This document shows positions 1 through 7,021 of a stretch of 64,000 bases of DNA, piece after piece. The notes beneath the pieces were generated by a model that made no database searches, was not told the DNA's origin, and was given only the letters and a program-made list of their open reading frames with translations. How positions within the stretch are numbered: the first letter of the stretch is position 1; every line of letters starts with the position of its first letter. Both the position numbers and the translations under genes were made by a program. Origin of the DNA: Cytophaga sp. FL35. Its GTDB lineage: Bacteria > Bacteroidota > Bacteroidia > Flavobacteriales > Flavobacteriaceae. Location: the NCBI RefSeq assembly GCF_014349235.1, contig NZ_JACSOH010000003.1, forward strand, positions 237,420 through 301,419. The letters are read 5' to 3'.

Positions 1-41
1 AACCTTGTTCCGGAGCCTCCTGCCAGAATGATTCCTTTCAT
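1..41 (-). CDS. rfbA: Glucose-1-phosphate thymidylyltransferase, N-terminal fragment
   Basis: Only the first 13 codons lie in the window; the gene runs off the left edge. They read MKGIILAGGSGTR, the N-terminal nucleotide-binding signature of RmlA/RfbA, which makes dTDP-glucose from glucose-1-phosphate and dTTP in dTDP-rhamnose synthesis. The gene starts 45 bases after the end of rfbB on the same strand, so the two are probably co-transcribed and catalyse consecutive steps. Other sugar-nucleotidyltransferases share this motif; the rfbB neighbour favours RfbA. Confidence 0.8.
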   Translation of the reverse strand, partial: MKGIILAGGSGTR

Positions 42-86
42 AAATTCGCCCTTTGAATTCCTAATTTGGTTTCTTCGAATAGATTC

Positions 87-1091
87 TCAATTCTCTAGAT
101 ACCAGGTAACCGTTTGTTTTATTCCAGCGTCAAAACTCGCTTCGGGTGTCCAGCCAAGTTCATTCTTCAGCTTTTTTGCATCAATGGCATACCTAAAGTC
201 GTGACCCGGTCTATCTCGCACAAAGGTAATGAGTTCTGCATAAGTCCCTTTTTGCCTAGGCTTTATTTGGTCTAAGAGGGTGCAAATAGTCTGAGAAATC
301 TGAATATTATTCCTTTCATTATCACCGCCAATGACATAGGTTTCACCCCTTTTACCTTGGTAAAAAATCGTATTCAAGGCAGTACAATGGTCACGAACAA
401 AAAGCCAATCCCTAACATTTTTACCATCGCCGTATATTGGGATGGGTTCTTCCTTAAGCGCTTTGCGGATAATGGTCGGAATCAGTTTTTCTTTATGCTG
501 TTTAGGCCCATAATTGTTACTACAATTGCTGATGACCACGTTGAGCCCGTAGGTGTGAAAATAACTTCTTACTAAAAAATCAGAAGCTGCTTTTGAAGCA
601 CTGTATGGACTATTGGGGCGGTACGGACTTTCTTCAGTGAAGTACCCTGTTTCGCCTAAACTACCGTATACCTCATCTGTAGAAATGTGCAAAAATCTAT
701 TTTGTGCCCGGCCATCGTCTTTGTGGGCTGTCAACCAATGTTTTCTCGCAGCTTCTAAAAGAGTAAAGGTTCCATTAACATTGGTTTTGATAAAAGCATT
801 CGGATTTGAGATGGAGTTATCTACATGTGATTCGGCCGCAAAATGAATAACACCTTTAAATTGATACTTATTGAAAAGATTATCCACCAATTCCTCATTG
901 CAAATATCACCTTCTACAAAAAAATACCGATTATTATTTTCGACTTCTTTTAAATTATCTAAATCACCGGCATACGTAAGTTTATCAAGGTTTACCACGT
1001 GCACATCAGGATTCTCCTTAAGAAAATACGGAATAAAATTGCTTCCTATAAATCCTGCCCCTCCTGTAATAAGATAATATCTATTGGCCAT
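87..1091 (-). CDS. rfbB: dTDP-glucose 4,6-dehydratase
   Basis: A 334-residue short-chain dehydrogenase/reductase of the extended type. It converts dTDP-glucose to dTDP-4-keto-6-deoxyglucose in the cytoplasm, the second step towards dTDP-rhamnose and other deoxysugars. Seen in the sequence: the NAD-binding loop GGAGFIGSN near residue 10, the HFAAESHVD segment, the TDEVYG motif near residue 138 and the catalytic YSASK near residue 162. Length is normal for RfbB. It lies 7 bases downstream of the Wzz-like gene and just before rfbA, so this is a surface-polysaccharide operon. Nothing looks truncated or frameshifted. Confidence 0.95.
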   Translation of the reverse strand: MANRYYLITGGAGFIGSNFIPYFLKENPDVHVVNLDKLTYAGDLDNLKEVENNNRYFFVEGDICNEELVDNLFNKYQFKGVIHFAAESHVDNSISNPNAFIKTNVNGTFTLLEAARKHWLTAHKDDGRAQNRFLHISTDEVYGSLGETGYFTEESPYRPNSPYSASKAASDFLVRSYFHTYGLNVVISNCSNNYGPKQHKEKLIPTIIRKALKEEPIPIYGDGKNVRDWLFVRDHCTALNTIFYQGKRGETYVIGGDNERNNIQISQTICTLLDQIKPRQKGTYAELITFVRDRPGHDFRYAIDAKKLKNELGWTPEASFDAGIKQTVTWYLEN

Positions 1092-1098
1092 GCACCCT

Positions 1099-2103
1099 TT
1101 ATTGAAGTTCGGCTGCTTTTTTATTAAGGAACTTAATGAACGAAAGAATAAAGAACAAGCCTACCAATACAAGGGGGATGATTACGTAAGTATTATTAAA
1201 AAGTGGTTTTCTCACTTTTTGGGTCTTCCCCATATTCAAAACACTTAAAAGATTTTTTTGCTCAGACAATTCCATTCGCTTCTCTTCGATTTCCTTTACG
1301 AACCTATTTTTTAATGTAAGCAAAGAACTAATGTTCAAAGCACTTTCATTTTCTAAAATTACGGTCCCTGGAGCCTTCTCAAGTTGTTTATTATTCAATG
1401 TTTTCGAATAATTGTTTACAAGATTATCAATTTGTCCGATTAACATGGTATTCTGATCGATTCTCAATTGTGCATTTTCTCTAAAGGCCGTGATGACTTC
1501 TTTGAAATAGTTGTTGTTATTGATATAATCCAGTATTTTTTGGGCAACCTCACTGCCTGTGTCAGCGTCAAAGTAAGTGAATGTTATTCTGTGTGCCACA
1601 ATACTTTTTTGGGTAAGCACGCTTCGCATAATGTCTACCGCAAAACTTTCCTCTTTAAAACCCTGAAGCAGTTCTAAATACATTAAATCTTGCTCTGCAT
1701 CTTCCTTTGCCTCTTCCGGGTCTGTAATTGGTGTAATCTCAATTTTAAACCCTTCAAGATCAGCGACATCTACACCCATCTGATTAAAAAAGACGGTGTC
1801 TTTGGAGTAGATATTTGCCTGGATTTCGTCTATTACATCATAAACATAATCCTTACTTTCAAAATTCGGCCTGACGATGGTTTCCGTCTTTAGTTTTTTC
1901 TCAACAATGGTACTAAGCAAAAACCCAGCAAGAACGCCCACGACTACCAAACCAATCAATATCAGCATGTTTTTCTTAAGATAAAGAAAAGCATATAAAA
2001 AAACGTTGCCCACTTTTTTAAAACCATTACCGATTAGCTTTAGCAATTGCCCTAAATCGATTTCATCTGATGATGTGTTCTTAACAGGTTGGTTCTCCGC
2101 CAT
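1099..2103 (-). CDS. Wzz/GumC-type polysaccharide chain-length determinant
   Basis: A 334-residue inner-membrane protein with two transmembrane segments, one at about residues 44-66 (a run around LILIGLVVVGVLAGFLL) and one at about 307-325 near the C-terminus. Between them is a periplasmic domain with a predicted coiled coil around residues 200-285. This is the layout of Wzz/GumC-type co-polymerases, which set the length of exported polysaccharide chains. There is no cytoplasmic tyrosine-kinase domain, so it is the short form. It sits 4 bases after the DUF6909 gene and 7 bases before rfbB, in keeping with a role in O-antigen or capsule assembly. Sequence conservation is low in this family, so the name rests on topology and context. 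Confidence 0.8.
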   Translation of the reverse strand: MAENQPVKNTSSDEIDLGQLLKLIGNGFKKVGNVFLYAFLYLKKNMLILIGLVVVGVLAGFLLSTIVEKKLKTETIVRPNFESKDYVYDVIDEIQANIYSKDTVFFNQMGVDVADLEGFKIEITPITDPEEAKEDAEQDLMYLELLQGFKEESFAVDIMRSVLTQKSIVAHRITFTYFDADTGSEVAQKILDYINNNNYFKEVITAFRENAQLRIDQNTMLIGQIDNLVNNYSKTLNNKQLEKAPGTVILENESALNISSLLTLKNRFVKEIEEKRMELSEQKNLLSVLNMGKTQKVRKPLFNNTYVIIPLVLVGLFFILSFIKFLNKKAAELQ

Positions 2104-2107
2104 TTGT

Positions 2108-3793
2108 TTATGAATTAAATATTTGCCCTAAAATCTTGTCTGTAATTAAGTAGGTAGGTTTTACCCCTGTAGTTCCCAGTCCACCGGAAGCCAAAGTACT
2201 TCCCGTCACCAAGGGATTGTCAGAAGCATAATAAGCATATCTTACCTTCACATCTTCGCTTATGCTTTTTCTTATTTTGGAGGCGGATTGAATCGCTTTT
2301 TGATAATGTACTCCCTCCATTTCCAGACCGATTACATTCCAAGTGGAATCATGGAAAAATGATAAAATATCCTTGTTCTGAAGCGAAGTTCCCAATACGG
2401 TAACCATGGTTCCCTCAAAAACTTTGAGTCCGTGACCCTTAAAATCCTCTGCACAAAGCTCATTTTTAAATGGATAATTGTCCGCCGTTCCTTCAAACAT
2501 ATGGGCAGAAGGAATCATTAAGTCTCCTTTTCCGCCATCTAAAATTCCTGCTTTTCCCATTATTGAAATGGAGACTATGTTCATGAAAACAGCATCTTTC
2601 CCATCAATCGTATACGGTTTTAAAAGTTCATCGATGGTTTCAAAAGCCTGCTCTCCAAAAGCATAATCCATGACAAAAATTACGGGCTTTTCGCTTTCAG
2701 GAATGCTGGTATCCAGTTCATAACAACAGGCATCATTCGTCATTTTTGCAGTATCGAAAATTTGAACATCAATACTGGTTCCAGAATAGTCGTCAATTGC
2801 GATCATACCATTCTTTTGCGCTAGGGAACTGACCTTTTTCCTAAGCGAACCGTTGGATGCAGAGCTTAAAGCCTCGTAAATCTCAAGACTTTCCTTTTTT
2901 GGAAATTCCTTCCCAAGAGCCTTTTTTGCAAAAAGAGAATTCATAACACTGTGCATATTGGCACTTATGATATGAATAGGTCTTGAGAGGATATTGTTTT
3001 TATACAACGTTTCTTTGATGGTATTGGCCCACCTTTCTCCGTGAATATGGTGCCCCAATCGCTCGCGCAGTAAGAGGCTAAATGTAATTGCTCTCTTTTC
3101 TCCGGTGATTTCCTCTTCAATGGCCAATTTCCCCAACCAATAGACAATTTCCAAAAAGCGCTCCGGCTTTTCATCGGTGGAAAAATGGTTATGTACGGCC
3201 ATCACCTCCACAAAAGACCTTCCCAAGATATTTGCCGTATGTATAAGGGCTACCTCCCTCTCCGCTTGGGTAAGTTCATTTTTGTTAACGGCCTCCTCCA
3301 ACTTGGTCCAATCCCTAATAGTTTTATGGGTGTCCTCGATTAAAACCTTTTTACTGATTTTTTCGGATTCTATGAACAAAAAAGTAAGGTGGGTTAGAAT
3401 ATCATAAATATCTGAACGCCCCCGGGTAATTTCAATGTTCATCTGCTCATCATCTATACGATAGCAATTACGCCTTCTTTTTGGGGGTACAATGGGCTCA
3501 AAATGCGAATGGCCATATCCCTCATCCGAAGTTAAATTGATGAACCTACATTGTTCAATTCCTTCTGGAAGTCTTTCGAGAACATAGGTTAGACCACTAA
3601 GTTCTGCCTTGTCTTCTGCAACTGAACCATAAATCTCTGGGCGCAATTGAAGAAGTGCATCCTTTAAAGATTCACCGGAAACCCCATTTGGTTTGTAAAA
3701 ACCACGGTTAAACAAATGGCGCATGGTAATATACAAACGCTCAATGGCGTTGGTAGATTCTTGAGCTCTGGTGGTTGTATTGTTATTGCCCAT
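2108..3793 (-). CDS. DUF6909 family protein with nucleoside-phosphorylase-like C-terminal half
   Basis: About 561 residues, cytoplasmic, with no signal peptide or membrane segment. I recognise it as the flavobacterial DUF6909 family, which has no assigned function that I know of. The C-terminal half looks like the nucleoside phosphorylase/AMP nucleosidase fold. There is a glycine-rich stretch GKAGILDGGKGDLMIPSA, then GLEMEGVHY, and about 30 residues later YYASDNP, resembling the conserved MEG/MEA and catalytic SD motifs of that superfamily. The frame is open from a GTG at 3808, but the -7 promoter box overlaps that GTG, so the ATG at 3793 is the likely start. It is the first gene of an operon with the Wzz-like gene, rfbB and rfbA. 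The enzymatic role is inference. Confidence 0.75.
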   Translation of the reverse strand: MGNNNTTTRAQESTNAIERLYITMRHLFNRGFYKPNGVSGESLKDALLQLRPEIYGSVAEDKAELSGLTYVLERLPEGIEQCRFINLTSDEGYGHSHFEPIVPPKRRRNCYRIDDEQMNIEITRGRSDIYDILTHLTFLFIESEKISKKVLIEDTHKTIRDWTKLEEAVNKNELTQAEREVALIHTANILGRSFVEVMAVHNHFSTDEKPERFLEIVYWLGKLAIEEEITGEKRAITFSLLLRERLGHHIHGERWANTIKETLYKNNILSRPIHIISANMHSVMNSLFAKKALGKEFPKKESLEIYEALSSASNGSLRKKVSSLAQKNGMIAIDDYSGTSIDVQIFDTAKMTNDACCYELDTSIPESEKPVIFVMDYAFGEQAFETIDELLKPYTIDGKDAVFMNIVSISIMGKAGILDGGKGDLMIPSAHMFEGTADNYPFKNELCAEDFKGHGLKVFEGTMVTVLGTSLQNKDILSFFHDSTWNVIGLEMEGVHYQKAIQSASKIRKSISEDVKVRYAYYASDNPLVTGSTLASGGLGTTGVKPTYLITDKILGQIFNS

Positions 3794-3807
3794 AAAAGAA
3801 TTTCGCA

Positions 3808-3815
3808 CAAAATTA
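3808..3815 (-). promoter_or_regulatory. -7 promoter box of the DUF6909-wzz-rfbBA operon
   Basis: Read on the minus strand this is TAATTTTG, a full match to the Bacteroidota TAnnTTTG box. The ATG at 3793 lies 14 bases after it, giving a leader of roughly ten bases. No clear TTG -33 element is seen at the expected distance. Confidence 0.55.
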
Positions 3816-3930
3816 CAATTATTGGTTTACATACGTGCGGTTGTCATAAAGCTTTCAAATTATTCGTTCGCCCGAAATAAAGAAGCTGATTTCCATAACG
3901 AAAAATAAATATAAATATTCTATATGGTAT

Positions 3931-5427
3931 TTATTCTTTGAATTCCGTAAGCTTGTCGGCAACACTACGATCATTGGACAATCTTTGCACTTTGTTCTGC
4001 CCCCCTAGTTTTCCCTTTGATTTCATGAACTCATTGAAGCCGCCAACTTTAATGGCGGTCACCTTTAACAATTGCAAAATATGACCTTCCATCAAATCAT
4101 AATAATAGCTGTTCTGTTTTTGAAGGGACGCATCTAAAGTTGAAACAAACTTCTCCATATCCGACGGTTTTTTTTCAAATTCAACCAGCCATTCGTGATA
4201 AGGAAGCTCGCCTCCTTCAGGAGTGATTTGTGGCGCCACCGTAAATTCATTTATTTGTGCATCGGTAGCTGAAATCGCTTGATTCATGGCCTCCTCTACT
4301 TCTTTTGCGATAACATGTTCGCCAAAGGCGGAAATAAAATGCTTGATACGCCCAGAAACAATAATTCTAAAGGGATTCAATGAAATAAACTGAACGGTAT
4401 CTCCTAGATTGTATGCCCAAAGTCCGGCATCGGTAGAGATAATCATCACGTAATTGACACCAATCTCAACATCTTTTAGCGTCATCCTTCTCGCACCCTC
4501 ATCAAAAAATTCATCTGCCTTTACAAACTCGTAAAAAATTCCGGAATTTAATAACAACAGCATGCCCTTTCCCTTTTGGGAATCTTGATAGGCAAAAAAG
4601 CCCTCACTAGCCGGAAACAGCTCTATACTATCTACTTTTCTTCCAATAAGCGATTCAAACTTTGACCGATAAGGCTCGTAATTGACACCGCCGTAAATGA
4701 AAAGTTGGAAGTTTTTAAATAGCTCCCCTACCTTTTTACCTGATGCATCCTGCAACTTTTCAAAATACATTTGCACCCAGGACGGTATGCCTGCAATAAC
4801 GGTCATATCTTCCTTTATGGTTTCTCGCACTATAGTATCTACCTTAGTTTCCCAATCTTCAATACAATTGGTCTCCCAACTGGGCAACCTGTTCTTTTGA
4901 AGGTAATTGGGAACGTAATGTGCAGAAATACCGGATAGCCTTCCTAATTTAATTCCGTTTTTTTCTTGCAATTCCGGACTCCCTTGAAGAAAAATCATTT
5001 TTCCATCAACAAAATCGGCATTGCCGGTTTCATTGATATAAGTGAGAATAGCATTCCTACTGGCCTCAACCTGGTTTTTTATAGAAGACTTATTAAGAGG
5101 GATGTACTTGGCACCAGAAGTAGTTCCAGATGTTTTGGCAAAATAAATAGGCTTGCCCGGCCATAGAATATCATTCTCCCCCGCAACCACTTTCTCAACG
5201 TAGGGCCTCAACTCTTCATAATCCCTTATGGGAACCTTGGCAACAAAATCCTCATGGGTCTTGATTTCAAAAAAATCGTGATCCTGACCAAATTTGGTAG
5301 AGGATGCCGTTTGAATCAGCTGTTTAAAAACGGCGTTTTGTGTCTCAATTGGCCGAGATTTCCATCGCTCGGTTTTAGCAACCACATACTTCGCAAACAA
5401 TTTGGCAGCAAATGATTTTAAAGACAT
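3931..5427 (-). CDS. GH3 auxin-responsive-promoter family protein (acyl-adenylate-forming)
   Basis: A 498-residue protein of the GH3 family, best known from plant acyl-acid-amido synthetases that adenylate a carboxylic acid and join it to an amino acid. The ATP-binding signature AKTSGTTSGAKYIPL is visible near residues 101-115, followed by the family motif LFPASEGFFAYQ and a C-terminal subdomain. There is no signal peptide. Full-length members are widespread in Bacteroidota, but their substrate is not known to me. The M23 peptidase gene ends 48 bases beyond its start and is read in the same direction. A near-consensus box TATATTTT lies at 5454-5461, about 26 bases upstream of the ATG, so it may have its own promoter. 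Confidence 0.9.
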   Translation of the reverse strand: MSLKSFAAKLFAKYVVAKTERWKSRPIETQNAVFKQLIQTASSTKFGQDHDFFEIKTHEDFVAKVPIRDYEELRPYVEKVVAGENDILWPGKPIYFAKTSGTTSGAKYIPLNKSSIKNQVEASRNAILTYINETGNADFVDGKMIFLQGSPELQEKNGIKLGRLSGISAHYVPNYLQKNRLPSWETNCIEDWETKVDTIVRETIKEDMTVIAGIPSWVQMYFEKLQDASGKKVGELFKNFQLFIYGGVNYEPYRSKFESLIGRKVDSIELFPASEGFFAYQDSQKGKGMLLLLNSGIFYEFVKADEFFDEGARRMTLKDVEIGVNYVMIISTDAGLWAYNLGDTVQFISLNPFRIIVSGRIKHFISAFGEHVIAKEVEEAMNQAISATDAQINEFTVAPQITPEGGELPYHEWLVEFEKKPSDMEKFVSTLDASLQKQNSYYYDLMEGHILQLLKVTAIKVGGFNEFMKSKGKLGGQNKVQRLSNDRSVADKLTEFKE

Positions 5428-5475
5428 TCTAATCTGGATTTTGATTGAGGATTAAAATATATCGAATGGTATAAA

Positions 5476-6342
5476 TTAAAAGTCGATATAATCGAGAGGG
5501 TTAACCGTATTACCGTTGCTCCAAAGTTCAAAATGCAAATGTGGCCCTGTGGTTAGCTCTCCAGTATTTCCTACGGATGCTATTACTTCTCCGGCTCTGA
5601 CCACGTCTCCTTGAGCTTTACTTAATGAACCATTATGTTTGTATACACTTAGCAAACCATCTTTGTGTTCAAGAATAATAACATAACCGGTATCCGCCGT
5701 CCACTCTGAAAAAATTACAGTGCCGTTTGCTACGGCTTTTATAGGTGTATCTGTTGGAGCGGTTACATCTACTGCAAAATGTTTTTGTTCAACATTGTAC
5801 GTATTGGATATTTCTCCATTTAAGGGCGGAAACAATACTATTTCTGCGCCCCCAGTGTTTCTTTCAAAAAGATTGTATTTATCTTCAAGAGCCACCTCGG
5901 CCCTAAGTACCGAATCTTCCCTAATTGGTGTTAAATCAATGCTGTTGGGGTCCAGTTTAAACTGTTCCCTCAGGGAGTCCATATCAATTTCCCCGCTCTC
6001 AATTTCACCTTTTAAAACCTGCCTAATGCTTTCCAAATACCTATTGGTATTATTCAGGTTGGCTACTAGAGAATCCGTCTTGTAAGTTAAATCTGTAGCC
6101 TGCTTTTTGAGCTTTGTAGAAGAATAGCCCGGAATATATTCTCGCAAGGGGGTAAATGCAATAAGCAGGGTGGTTAGTGCAATTAAGCCAATGATACACA
6201 GAGAGCCCGTTACAAAAACATTTAAACGACTCAGTTTAAAGGAGATTTTTTCTTCAAACGTGCTCTCGTTTAAAATGACCAAGCGATACTTGTGCAGTAG
6301 CTTTCTTTTAATTTCCTTTCTTTTCTTGACTTTCTTGGCCAT
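5476..6342 (-). CDS. M23 family metallopeptidase, membrane anchored
   Basis: A peptidoglycan endopeptidase of the LytM/M23 type. Seen: a lysine/arginine-rich N-terminus, one transmembrane segment at roughly residues 47-70, a short coiled linker, and a C-terminal M23 domain of about 115 residues. The zinc and catalytic residues are in place: HFAVD (H-x3-D), the YKHNG histidine and HLHFE. The protein is therefore probably active, with its catalytic domain in the periplasm. The frame is open three codons further upstream to 6351, but the -7 box covers that codon, so the start is set at MAKKVKK (6342). It is transcribed divergently from tatA. Confidence 0.9.
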   Translation of the reverse strand: MAKKVKKRKEIKRKLLHKYRLVILNESTFEEKISFKLSRLNVFVTGSLCIIGLIALTTLLIAFTPLREYIPGYSSTKLKKQATDLTYKTDSLVANLNNTNRYLESIRQVLKGEIESGEIDMDSLREQFKLDPNSIDLTPIREDSVLRAEVALEDKYNLFERNTGGAEIVLFPPLNGEISNTYNVEQKHFAVDVTAPTDTPIKAVANGTVIFSEWTADTGYVIILEHKDGLLSVYKHNGSLSKAQGDVVRAGEVIASVGNTGELTTGPHLHFELWSNGNTVNPLDYIDF

Positions 6343-6348
6343 AATACA

Positions 6349-6356
6349 CAAATATA
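6349..6356 (-). promoter_or_regulatory. -7 promoter box of the M23 peptidase gene
   Basis: TATATTTG on the minus strand, a full TAnnTTTG match. Only 6 bases separate it from the ATG at 6342, so the transcript would have almost no leader. Confidence 0.55.
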
Positions 6357-6483
6357 CGGATGGAATACAATTCTTGGTCTTATGTATACCTTTTTTCTAA
6401 CATAGCAATTTTGATAATGGTTTATACATACAAGTCTTAAGATGAAAGATATTTAATTAACATCTGCATTGATAGATTTTTAT

Positions 6484-6491
6484 TACATTTG
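6484..6491 (+). promoter_or_regulatory. -7 promoter box of tatA
   Basis: TACATTTG, a full TAnnTTTG match, 21 bases before the tatA ATG. A TTG at 6469-6471 is too close (12 bases) to be a standard -33 element. Confidence 0.55.
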
Positions 6492-6512
6492 TGATTCAAT
6501 TAAAATGCGATT

Positions 6513-6695
6513 ATGACAGCTTTACAGATATTTTTGGCTATAGGCCCATGGCAAATTGCCATTGTTGTGTTGGTGGTTCTTTTATTGTTCGGAGGAAAAA
6601 AGATACCTGAGCTCATGCGCGGACTTGGTAGCGGTATAAAAGAATTTAAAGATGCCTCAAAGGAAGATGAACCTGTTGAGGACAAAAAAGAATAA
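6513..6695 (+). CDS. tatA: Twin-arginine translocase subunit TatA/TatE
   Basis: A 60-residue protein that forms the pore-lining component of the Tat pathway, which exports folded proteins across the inner membrane. It has the typical N-terminal hydrophobic helix (residues about 10-26), the hinge and [21 protein letters not shown] amphipathic stretch starting at residue 26, and a short acidic, charged tail ending in DKKE. The glycine after the helix and the phenylalanine-glycine pair are conserved in TatA. It stands alone: its own promoter box is upstream and a strong terminator follows. No tatB or tatC is in the window. TatA and TatE cannot be told apart from sequence alone. Confidence 0.92.
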   Translation: MTALQIFLAIGPWQIAIVVLVVLLLFGGKKIPELMRGLGSGIKEFKDASKEDEPVEDKKE

Positions 6696-6716
6696 ATCTT
6701 CTTAAAAATTGTGACG

Positions 6717-6747
6717 AACCCTTGGCTAACGCCAAGGGTTTTTTATT
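6717..6747 (+). terminator. Rho-independent terminator after tatA
   Basis: A perfect 10-bp stem AACCCTTGGC/GCCAAGGGTT with a four-base TAAC loop, followed by TTTTATT. Confidence 0.85.
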
Positions 6748-7021
6748 GCACTAAATTTAAGCTAAACAGAAACCTTTCGGTACAATTTTGTCGGACTTTC
6801 CTACATATTAGAACTTTCTCCTTTCAATTTAACTGGAAATGAAAACCCAGTTCCCAACAATTTGCACAATAGCACACTACAAATAAGCTGACTTTCACAA
6901 CATTATACTCCTCCCACTGTATGCTATTGGCGTCCTTTGCGTTAGAATAGATACTAATATATGGTATAACAGCACGTTTTTAAACAACTCGTTTTACCAT
7001 TTACCAAGTTCTACGTTACTT
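6748..7021. other. Intergenic region upstream of the 2801-residue adhesin gene
   Basis: With the preceding terminator this makes a 326-base stretch without a gene. It should hold the promoter of the adhesin-porP-ompA operon, but I find no full TAnnTTTG box at a sensible distance from the ATG at 7022. No RNA gene is recognisable. Confidence 0.4.

Noticed and set aside
3794..3808. GTG start for the DUF6909 protein at 3808
   Set aside because: A full -7 promoter box covers the codon, so a transcript would begin after it.
5720..6085. 121-residue plus-strand frame opposite the M23 peptidase gene
   Set aside because: The minus strand encodes an intact catalytic domain there; the shadow has no recognisable motifs.
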